Source: Streptomyces sp. CB09001 (GTDB lineage: Bacteria > Actinomycetota > Actinomycetes > Streptomycetales > Streptomycetaceae). From it: 64,000 nt of DNA. The stretch lies in assembly GCF_003369795.1 (NCBI RefSeq), contig NZ_CP026730.1, positions 4,827,001 to 4,891,000 of the forward strand. Direction: 5' to 3'. This document shows positions 1 through 7,443 of the stretch, in pieces. Below the pieces are notes generated by a model. It had not been told where the DNA came from and made no database searches. It saw only the letters and a program-made list of their open reading frames with translations. Made by a program: the position numbers and the translations under genes. The first letter of the stretch is position 1. The number at the start of each line of letters is the position of its first letter.

Positions 1-2
1 TG

Positions 3-284
3 GTCGACAACGTACGGGTGCGCGGTGCTCAGGGCAGTCCCTCGTGGGCGCCGATCATCGCCTTCGCCGACCAGCGCGGCTACCGCGTGGAGTTCACGCC
101 GAGCATGCGCGGATCCGGAATGGGGCTCGCGACCGGCCGCGAGGTCACCGTGATCTATCTGCCCCAAGACCCGCAGGCGGCCCGCGTGTTCATGCGCCGT
201 CACATGACCGGCCCGGTGTACTTCGTGCTGGCCGTGGCCCTGGTCTTCCTGGGCATCGGCGCGGTGATCGCCGTGACGGCCTGA
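3..284 (+). CDS. DUF3592 domain protein, C-terminal part (5' end outside window)
   Basis: The open frame runs in from the left edge and stops at TGA 282-284, so only about 93 C-terminal residues are visible. The segment WAPIIAFADQRGYRVEFTP followed by MGLATGREVTVIYLPQDP is the pattern of Streptomyces DUF3592 proteins, small membrane proteins of unknown role. A hydrophobic stretch near the C-terminus (YFVLAVALVFLGIGAVIAV) would be the last membrane helix. An internal GTG at 18 could be called as a start, but the reading frame is open upstream of it and the homologous pattern continues, so I treat the gene as truncated by the window edge. Family assignment is from recognition of the sequence pattern only. 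Confidence 0.7.
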   Translation, partial: VDNVRVRGAQGSPSWAPIIAFADQRGYRVEFTPSMRGSGMGLATGREVTVIYLPQDPQAARVFMRRHMTGPVYFVLAVALVFLGIGAVIAVTA

Positions 285-397
285 CGTCTGCCGGATCAGC
301 CCGCGTCCGCAGCGATTCCCCTCGGGTGTCCTGTTCGACCGCCTTCTGCGCGCGGGCTTCGTAAGCTTGGCGTGCTGGGGCAAGAACGAGGGGCGAG

Positions 398-3300
398 GTG
401 TGGCGCGTGGATGACGACGGCGTGGACAGACGGCTTCGGGAGCTGGCCAAGGCGTCCCCGAACTTCGGGCGGCTCTACGGGCATCAACCGCTGCTCGCCA
501 TCTACGGATCCCAGGCCGAACTCACGGTCTTCACCAACCCCAACGCCGCCTACGTCAGCGCGGGCCAGTTCGGTGAGGTGCTCGCCGAGGAGTTCGTCAC
601 GCGGACGGGCACACGCGTCGAGGGAACGAACCAGGTCGACCGCATCAACGCCCTCACCCGCGCCGGTGTCCTCGTCGGCTGGAGCCGCGACGCCTTCCAC
701 CGGCTGCGCCGGGGCCGCAACGAGGCGGCGCATCATCACCTCTTCGACACCACCATGGCCCTGGAGGCCCTGAAGCTGTGCTGGCAGCTCGGCGACCTGT
801 TCGACCGGGCCATGGACGGCCCCCGTGCCGTTACCGCCTTCGTGCCACCCAGCCTCCCCGCCGAGACCCCGCACACCGATCCGAGGGAGATCGCCGAACT
901 GCGCGAGGCGCTGGACGGCCACCGGCGCACCCTCGCCGAGTCCCGCGTGAAGCTGGCGGAGGCAGGAGACCGCCTGGAGGCGGAGCGCCGCGCCCGCGCC
1001 GAGGCCGAGCGGATCATCGCCCATGCCGAGCAGGCCAAGGCGGCTGCCGCCGCGCAGGTCGACGCGTTGCGGGCGCAGGTCACCGAGTTGAGGGCAGCGC
1101 ACCAGCAGCGCTACGACCGGGAACGCCTGAGCCCCCGCCCGGTCGCCGCCACGGCCCGCGACGCCATCGTGGAGCGCGCCCAGCGTCCCGCCCCGCTCAA
1201 CGAGGTGCAGGCACGCGAGAAGATCGACGCGATGCTCACCCGGGCGGGCTGGCTGATCCAGGACAAGGCGGACGCCAACCCGCTGGCGGGTATCGGCGTC
1301 GCGATCCGCGAGTTCACCCTCGCCACCGGCCGCGCCGACTACGTCCTCTACGTCGCTGGGAAGATCGTCGGCGTCATCGAGGCCAAACGCGAGGGCACAC
1401 CGCTGGAGGGGGCCCTCGCTCAGAATGAGCGGTACGCAGCGGGTGTGATCAAGGAACACGCTATGGCGGTCTGGCGTCGCCACGAGCCGTTCGCCTTCCG
1501 CTACGCCACCACCGGCACCGAGTCCTACTTCCTTAACCGGATCGACCCGGACGCCCGTTCCCGCGAGGTCTTCTCCTTCCATCGCCCCGAGACCCTCGCC
1601 GCCTGGATCCGGTACGCCGACGAACACCCCGACGCGCCCACCTTCCGAGCGGCCCTGCGCACCGCCATGCCCCTACTGGAGACCCACGGCCTGCGCATGG
1701 CCCAGGTCGAGGCGATCACGGGCCTGGAGTCCTCCCTGGCCGCGGACCAGCCACGCGCCCTCATCCAGATGGCGACGGGCGCCGGAAAGACGTTCACGGC
1801 CGTCACCGAGACCTACCGCCTGCTCCGCCACGCGGGCGCCCGCCGCATCCTTTTCCTCGTCGACCGCAACAACCTCGGCCGCCAGGCCCGCGCGGAGTTC
1901 GACAAGTACCGCACCCCCGACGAGAACCGGAAGCTCACCGATCTCTACAACGTCGACATGCTGGGCCGGGGCGGCCTCCAGGAAACCTCCTCGGTGGTCA
2001 TCTCGACGATCCAGCGGATGTACGCCCTCCTCAAGGGCGACCCGCTGGACGACGGGGCTCAAAGCCAGGACTTGGAGGACGACGCCGCCTCGCCCCTCGA
2101 CGACTCCTACGTGACCGACGAGCCGATCACAGTCGAGTACAACCCCGATGTCCCCGTCGAGTCCTTCGACGTGATCGTCGTCGACGAGTGCCACCGCTCC
2201 ATCTACGGCCTGTGGCGCGGCGTCCTCGACTACTTCGACGCCCACCTCGTTGGTCTCACCGCCACCCCCACTCGCCAGACCAAGGGCTTCTTCGACCACA
2301 ACGAGGTCTCCCGCTACACCTTCGAACAGGCGGTCGCCGACGGCGTCAACGTCGACTTCGACATCGCGCGCATCGTGACCGACCTGCGGGACGGGAACGT
2401 CGTCGCGAAGATCGAGGCCGGTACGACGGTCCGCATCCGCGACCGCCAGACCCGCGCCCAGCGGTACGAGGAACTCGACGAGGACTTCACTTACACCGCC
2501 CCGCAGATCGGCCGCACGGTCATCACGGAGGACGAGGTCCGTGCGGTCCTGACCGTCTACCGCGACAACTGGAAGCGCTGGTTCCCGGGGCGCGCCGACC
2601 TCCCCAAGACCCTGATCTTCGCCGGCCCGTACGACGATCACGCCGACGAGGTGCTCAAGCAGGTCAAGCAGATCTTCGGACGGGGCGACGAGTTCGCCAA
2701 GAAGATCACCTACCGGTCCCGCGACAACGGCGACGACCCCGAGAAGCTCATCAACGACCTGCGCAACTCGCCTCGGCTGCGGGTCGCGGTGACTGTCGAC
2801 ATGATTGCCACGGGCACGGACGTCAAGCCACTGGAGTGCGTGATCTTCCTGCGGCCGGTGAAGAGCCCGGTGATGTTCGAGCAGATGAAGGGCCGAGGAG
2901 CCCGTTCCATCGACGCGGACGAGCTGAAGGCGGTCACCCCCGAGGCGGCGCCCGACCTCAGGAAGGACCGCTTCGTCCTCGTCGACGCGGTCGGCGTCAC
3001 CGACTCCCCGCTGGTCGACGCCCGCCCCCTGATCCCGGCCGGGGCTCAGCGCGGCATCCCGCTGGCCAAGCTTCTCGACAAGGCGGGCACCCGCTCCCTC
3101 ACTGTCGACGAGGCGGAGACCCTGGCCCGGCGCCTGGCCCGCATCGACCGCCAGCTCGGCAAGGACGAACGGGACCTCCTGGCCGAGGCGTCCGGTGGAG
3201 CGAGCCTCGCAGACCTGTCCCGCCGCATCACGGATGCGGTGGACGTCGACACGCAGGACCGCGCCCGGCACGAGGGCGGCCCCGAACTGGCGCAGCAACT

Positions 3301-4003
3301 CGTCCACGACGCGATCGCCCCGCTCACCACCCGGCCCGCGCTGCGCAAGCTGATCCTGGAGATCCGCCACCAGCAGGACTTGACGTACGACGAGACCACC
3401 GAGGTGACGGTCACCGAGGTGCGCGAGATTCCCATGGCGGAGCGGGCGACCAAGGAACTCGCCGAGTGGAACTCCCTGCTGGAGCGGGAGCAGCGGGACG
3501 AGAACGCGGCGATCCGCATCGCGCTGGGCAGCGGAGCCCGGGTCGCGCCCCGCGAGGCACGGGCCGCGCTCAGGGAGCTCACCGGCCGCATCCGGGCGAC
3601 GAATCGTTCCTGGACGACAGAGGTTCTGTGGGACCTGTACGAACAGGTCGGCAGGGCGGCGACAAGCCCCGGCAAGGAAGCGGGCCTGGGCGATCTGGTG
3701 CGGCTCATCCGATTCGAGCTGGGAGCGGACGACGAGCTGAAGCCGTACCGTACGGTGGTCGAGCAGCGCTTCGAGGGCTGGCTGCTGCGTCAGCGACAGG
3801 CGGGCGTGGAGTTCACCGAGGACCAGCTGTGGTGGCTGGAGCGGATAAAGAACGCCATCGCCGTCGACGTGGGTGTGGAGCCCGGCGACTTCGCCGTCGC
3901 CCCGTTCTCGGAGCGCGGTGGCGGCAGGGGCTTCATGCGGGCGTTCGGGGACAAGAACCGGGCGTTGGAATTGCTGGATGAGCTGAATCAGGAATTGGCT
4001 TGA
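398..4003 (+). CDS. hsdR: Type I restriction enzyme R subunit (HsdR) with N-terminal DUF4145/HEPN-like domain
   Basis: This 1201-residue protein is the motor and nuclease subunit of a type I restriction-modification complex; it translocates unmodified DNA and cuts it. Residues about 30-145 form a DUF4145 domain containing R107-x4-H112 (RNEAAH), the HEPN-type ribonuclease motif. A coiled coil (about 165-240) follows. The HsdR nuclease core shows D314 and E328-A-K330 (IEAK). The helicase part has Walker A TGAGKT (K464) and the DECH box at 596-599, and the C-terminal EcoEI-R-like helical region follows. GTG 398 is chosen because GAGGGG lies 4 bases upstream; GTG 407 is possible. The stop overlaps hsdS by four bases. 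Role is well supported by motifs; the activity of the HEPN part is inferred. Confidence 0.95.
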   Translation: MWRVDDDGVDRRLRELAKASPNFGRLYGHQPLLAIYGSQAELTVFTNPNAAYVSAGQFGEVLAEEFVTRTGTRVEGTNQVDRINALTRAGVLVGWSRDAFHRLRRGRNEAAHHHLFDTTMALEALKLCWQLGDLFDRAMDGPRAVTAFVPPSLPAETPHTDPREIAELREALDGHRRTLAESRVKLAEAGDRLEAERRARAEAERIIAHAEQAKAAAAAQVDALRAQVTELRAAHQQRYDRERLSPRPVAATARDAIVERAQRPAPLNEVQAREKIDAMLTRAGWLIQDKADANPLAGIGVAIREFTLATGRADYVLYVAGKIVGVIEAKREGTPLEGALAQNERYAAGVIKEHAMAVWRRHEPFAFRYATTGTESYFLNRIDPDARSREVFSFHRPETLAAWIRYADEHPDAPTFRAALRTAMPLLETHGLRMAQVEAITGLESSLAADQPRALIQMATGAGKTFTAVTETYRLLRHAGARRILFLVDRNNLGRQARAEFDKYRTPDENRKLTDLYNVDMLGRGGLQETSSVVISTIQRMYALLKGDPLDDGAQSQDLEDDAASPLDDSYVTDEPITVEYNPDVPVESFDVIVVDECHRSIYGLWRGVLDYFDAHLVGLTATPTRQTKGFFDHNEVSRYTFEQAVADGVNVDFDIARIVTDLRDGNVVAKIEAGTTVRIRDRQTRAQRYEELDEDFTYTAPQIGRTVITEDEVRAVLTVYRDNWKRWFPGRADLPKTLIFAGPYDDHADEVLKQVKQIFGRGDEFAKKITYRSRDNGDDPEKLINDLRNSPRLRVAVTVDMIATGTDVKPLECVIFLRPVKSPVMFEQMKGRGARSIDADELKAVTPEAAPDLRKDRFVLVDAVGVTDSPLVDARPLIPAGAQRGIPLAKLLDKAGTRSLTVDEAETLARRLARIDRQLGKDERDLLAEASGGASLADLSRRITDAVDVDTQDRARHEGGPELAQQLVHDAIAPLTTRPALRKLILEIRHQQDLTYDETTEVTVTEVREIPMAERATKELAEWNSLLEREQRDENAAIRIALGSGARVAPREARAALRELTGRIRATNRSWTTEVLWDLYEQVGRAATSPGKEAGLGDLVRLIRFELGADDELKPYRTVVEQRFEGWLLRQRQAGVEFTEDQLWWLERIKNAIAVDVGVEPGDFAVAPFSERGGGRGFMRAFGDKNRALELLDELNQELA

Positions 4004-5460
4004 GCGAGAACGGCGACGTGAGCGGGGGGCGGGAGCTTCCGACGGGCTGGGCTTGGAGTATCTTGCAGGATCTTCTTGCCTGTGAGCCTCGTGCGATAAC
4101 AGACGGTCCGTTCGGATCGAACTTGAAGTCGGCTCACTACACGGCTTCGGGCGCGCGTGTCATTCGGCTCCAGAATGTGGGCGACGGGGAGTTTCGAGAC
4201 GAGCGTGCCTATATCAGCCTCGAACACTTCGAGAGCCTGCGGGCCCATGAAGCCATCGAAGGGGACTTGCTCCTGGCCTCGTTGGGCGAGACTCTGCCGC
4301 GCGTCGCTATTGTTCCGAAGCTCGACGATCCCGCCATCGTGAAGGCTGACGTCATCCGAGCAAGGCTGCATCCAGGCGTTCTGACCAAGTGGGTCTATTA
4401 CGCCCTGCTGGCTCCACAGACGCGCGCGTATGCGGGTTCCTTGATCAAGGGGGTCGGGCGGCCCCGCTTGGGCATGGCTGCTATGAGGGACATCCCGGTT
4501 CCGCTGCCGCCGCTCGCGGAGCAGCACCGGATCGTCGAGGCGCTGGAAGAGCAGCTCTCGCGCATCGATTCGGGCGGCGCCACGCTGCGCCAGGCCCGTC
4601 GCCGTCTTGAAGGGCTGCGGAAGAGAGTCCTGGTCTCAACGGTGCCTGATGAGGTACCGGAATCCTGGCGGATGACGACCGTGGAAGGTGCGGGAACCCT
4701 TGAGCTCGGGCGTGCGCGGCACCCTGACTGGCATCACGGCCCCGACGTGCGCCCGTACTTGCGGGTTGCCAACGTCTTCGAAGACCGGATCGACACCACG
4801 GATGTCATGGAGATGGACTTCTCAGGGATCTGGGAGAGGTACCGACTAGAGTCCGGGGATGTTCTCCTCAATGAGGGGCAGAGCCCTCACCTCGTAGGGC
4901 GGCCAGCTCTCTACCGAGGAATTCCCGAGAACGTGGCGTTCACCAACAGTCTGCTGCGTTTCAAAGCCAATGCTGACGTGCTCCCGGAATGGGCTCTGCT
5001 TGTTTTTCGACGACATCTGCACGCAAAGCGGTTCATGCGGGAGGTGCGCATCACGACGAACATCGCGCATCTGTCCGCTAAGCGCTTGAAGAAGGTCGAA
5101 TTTCCAGTACCGCCCCTGGAAGTACAGAAGCAACTTGTCCAGCGCTGCGATGAACTCTTGACCGGCATCGCGGCCATGGATCGGCAGGTGGGCATCGGCT
5201 TGAGGCGTGGTAATGCCTTGAGGGCGGCTCTGCTGCGGCGAGCTTTCACCGGAGGACTGGGCTCGCAGGACCCCGCTGAGGAGCCCGCTGCCGTGCTTCT
5301 GGACCGCATCGCAGCCGAGAGGGCAGCGACCCCCAAGCCCAAGCCCAAGCGCACACGCAAGGCCACGACCAAGGCCTCCTCCCAGCGAGCTGCCGACGTG
5401 GCTGCCCCCGAACCGACATCCTCACCCGCCCTCGCCGTACAGCAGGAGTTCGAGCTGTGA
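4000..5460 (+). CDS. hsdS: Type I restriction-modification specificity subunit (HsdS)
   Basis: HsdS recognises the bipartite DNA target for both methylation and cleavage. The 486 residues show the classic two-repeat layout: a first target-recognition domain (about 1-170, with TDGPFGSNLKS and VIRLQNVGDG), a conserved helical spacer (PLPPLAEQHRIVEALEEQL), a second target-recognition domain (about 210-370), and a second spacer (FPVPPLEVQKQLVQRCDEL). A basic tail with KPKPKPKRTRK follows. The TTG start at 4000 overlaps the hsdR stop (TTGA), giving translational coupling; GTG 4018 is an alternative. Codon use is visibly richer in A/T than in hsdR and hsdM, which is common for specificity genes that exchange horizontally. 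The gene sits between hsdR and hsdM. Confidence 0.93.
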   Translation: MSENGDVSGGRELPTGWAWSILQDLLACEPRAITDGPFGSNLKSAHYTASGARVIRLQNVGDGEFRDERAYISLEHFESLRAHEAIEGDLLLASLGETLPRVAIVPKLDDPAIVKADVIRARLHPGVLTKWVYYALLAPQTRAYAGSLIKGVGRPRLGMAAMRDIPVPLPPLAEQHRIVEALEEQLSRIDSGGATLRQARRRLEGLRKRVLVSTVPDEVPESWRMTTVEGAGTLELGRARHPDWHHGPDVRPYLRVANVFEDRIDTTDVMEMDFSGIWERYRLESGDVLLNEGQSPHLVGRPALYRGIPENVAFTNSLLRFKANADVLPEWALLVFRRHLHAKRFMREVRITTNIAHLSAKRLKKVEFPVPPLEVQKQLVQRCDELLTGIAAMDRQVGIGLRRGNALRAALLRRAFTGGLGSQDPAEEPAAVLLDRIAAERAATPKPKPKRTRKATTKASSQRAADVAAPEPTSSPALAVQQEFEL

Positions 5461-7055
5461 CCGCCGCCCCCGCAGATGCTCAGCAGCCCGCCTCCGAGCC
5501 CGTCAAGACGGCCAAGGCGGTAGCCCAGACCAACACGCTCGTCGCCAAGCTCTGGAACTACTGCAACGTCCTTCGGGACAACGGCATGTCCACCATCGAG
5601 TACGTCGAGCAGCTCTCCTATCTGCTCTTCCTCAAGATGGTCGACGAGATCGAGAACGACACGTGGGACGGGCGCGACATGAGCGCCGTCGTTCCCGCCA
5701 GCTACAACTGGAAGTCCCTCGTCACCAAGCGCGGTCCCGAGCTGGAGAAGCACTACCGAGCCGTCCTCGAGAATCTCGGCAGCCGCCCCGAGACGACCAT
5801 CGGCACGATCTTCGACGAGGCCCAGAACCGGATCACCAAGCCCGCCCTCCTCGAAAAGCTGGTCGTCGAGCTGATCGGCCGCGAGGACTGGACCGTCACC
5901 GGCACCGACCTCAAGGGCGACGCCTACGAGGGCCTGCTCGCCAAGGGCGCCTCGGACACGAAGACCGGCGCCGGCCAGTACTTCACGCCCCGGCCCCTCA
6001 TCGACGCCATGGTCGACGTCATGCAGCCTGGCGCGGACGACACGATCACTGACCCTGCCTGCGGCACCGGCGGTTTCCTCATCGCGGCCCACGCGTACAT
6101 CCGCGACCACCACATGCAGACCATGTCGCTCGACGACCGCAGGGCGTACGACGAGGGCCGCAAGATCTGGGGCAACGAACTCGTCACCGGCACCGCCCGC
6201 CTCGCCGCGATGAACATGCTCCTCCACGGCATCGGCACGAGCGACGGCCCGAGCCTGATCACCGTCGGAGACGCCCTCGCCGACAAGCCCAGCGGCAAGC
6301 ACGCCACCCTCGTCCTCGCGAACCCGCCCTTCGGCCGCAAGTCCGCAATCACCGTGATCGGCCAGGACGGCGACGCGGAGAAGCAGGACACCGAGTACGA
6401 CCGGGACGACTTCACCGCCACGACCACCAACAAGCAGCTCAACTTCCTGCAACACATCATGTCGCTCACGGCCGTCGGTGGACGTGCCGCCGTCGTCCTG
6501 CCTGACAACGTCCTCTTCGAGGGCGGCGCGGGCGAGAAGGTCCGCCGCAAGCTGTTGGACGAGTTCGACCTGCACACCATCCTGCGGCTGCCCACCGGCA
6601 TCTTCTACGCGGGCGGCGTCAAGGCGAACGTCCTGTTCTTCGAGAAGAAGCCCCCGCGTGCCGATGGCAAGCCGCACACCACCGAGACGTGGGTGTACGA
6701 CTTCCGTACGGGCCAGCACTTCACGCTCAAGCAGCGCCCCCTCACCCGCGCCCACCTGGACGACTTCGTGGCGGCCTACAGGCCGGGCGAGCCTCGTTCC
6801 TCCCGCGTCGAGTCCGAGGACGAGAACGGTCCGTTCAGGAAGTTCAGCTACGACGACCTGATCGCCCGCGACAAGGTCAACCTCGACATCACGTGGATGA
6901 GCGACCCCGCCCTGGACGACGCCGACAGCGACCTGCCGCCCGAGGTGATCGCCGAGGAGATCGTTCGAGACCTCCAGTCCGCCCTGACCGAGTTCACGGC
7001 CATCGCCCGCTCCCTGGGCGGCGACGTGGACGTACCGGAGGCCGAGGTCGAGTAG
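5457..7055 (+). CDS. hsdM: Type I restriction-modification DNA methyltransferase subunit (HsdM)
   Basis: HsdM transfers a methyl group from S-adenosylmethionine to adenine in the HsdS target, protecting host DNA. The 532 residues contain the N-terminal helical HsdM domain (LWNYCNVLRDNGMSTIEYVEQL). The SAM-binding motif DPACGTGGF lies at 199-207, and the catalytic NPPF of N6-adenine methylases at 289-292. The GTG start lies inside the hsdS stop (GTGA at 5457-5460), so all three subunits appear to form one translationally coupled operon in the order R-S-M. Length and motif order are normal, so the enzyme looks intact. The stop is at 7053-7055, and the next 390 bases have no convincing gene. Confidence 0.95.
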   Translation: MTAAPADAQQPASEPVKTAKAVAQTNTLVAKLWNYCNVLRDNGMSTIEYVEQLSYLLFLKMVDEIENDTWDGRDMSAVVPASYNWKSLVTKRGPELEKHYRAVLENLGSRPETTIGTIFDEAQNRITKPALLEKLVVELIGREDWTVTGTDLKGDAYEGLLAKGASDTKTGAGQYFTPRPLIDAMVDVMQPGADDTITDPACGTGGFLIAAHAYIRDHHMQTMSLDDRRAYDEGRKIWGNELVTGTARLAAMNMLLHGIGTSDGPSLITVGDALADKPSGKHATLVLANPPFGRKSAITVIGQDGDAEKQDTEYDRDDFTATTTNKQLNFLQHIMSLTAVGGRAAVVLPDNVLFEGGAGEKVRRKLLDEFDLHTILRLPTGIFYAGGVKANVLFFEKKPPRADGKPHTTETWVYDFRTGQHFTLKQRPLTRAHLDDFVAAYRPGEPRSSRVESEDENGPFRKFSYDDLIARDKVNLDITWMSDPALDDADSDLPPEVIAEEIVRDLQSALTEFTAIARSLGGDVDVPEAEVE

Positions 7056-7066
7056 GAGGGCACCGG

Positions 7067-7130
7067 ATCAGCCCTCGACCGCGTACGGCAGGCAACCGGC
7101 TCACGCGTCTGGGGCGAATGCGAGTGGTGG
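7067..7130 (-). pseudogene. Remnant of a DUF397-type gene 3' end
   Basis: Read on the minus strand, this stretch gives FAPDA, a stop, then AGCLPYAVEG and a stop. It closely matches the C-terminus of the intact DUF397 protein encoded at 11307-11516 (FAPAAWTGFLPYAVEG). Bases 7067-7092 are identical to 11306-11331 over 26 positions. The internal stop and the loss of the upstream part show it is a decayed fragment. It lies right after hsdM and marks one side of the NTPase segment, the intact DUF397 gene marking the other side. The right limit is approximate. Confidence 0.6.
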
Positions 7131-7443
7131 TGAGACGGACCGCTCCTCTTCGTCCGCCGAGGTCGGGTCGTTGGCCGTCGGTCCGGGCCGGGAGGTGACA
7201 CCCCCCGGCAATCGTGCGGCCACCAGCCGGTGCGAGGTGCCGCACGATGCGAGTGACGGCCCGGTTGCGCTTGGTGGCCGGAACTCATCTGCACCATTGA
7301 TCGCATACCCGGCGCGCCAGATGATGGTGTGGGCTCCCCCGCAGGTATCGAAACCGAGCAGATGTGATGGCTGGTCCGCTGTGGCCGGTGGATCGGAGGC
7401 AGGGCGTGTCGGCGGGCAGTGACGCGGATGCGAGTGGTGTCGG
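7131..7443. other. Non-coding gap between hsdM/DUF397 remnant and the STAND gene
   Basis: About 310 bases with no frame that has a plausible start, ribosome binding site and familiar protein. The stretch presumably carries the promoter of the NTPase gene that starts at 7444, but I could not pick out a convincing -35/-10 pair. Some of it may be further decayed DUF397-associated sequence. Confidence 0.4.

Noticed and set aside
296..1627. Long minus-strand open frame opposite hsdR
   Set aside because: Antisense shadow of the hsdR frame in very G+C-rich DNA; residue composition (long Gly/Val/Arg runs) is not protein-like.
1673..3370. 565-codon minus-strand frame opposite hsdR
   Set aside because: Another antisense shadow; no family motif and no ribosome binding site.
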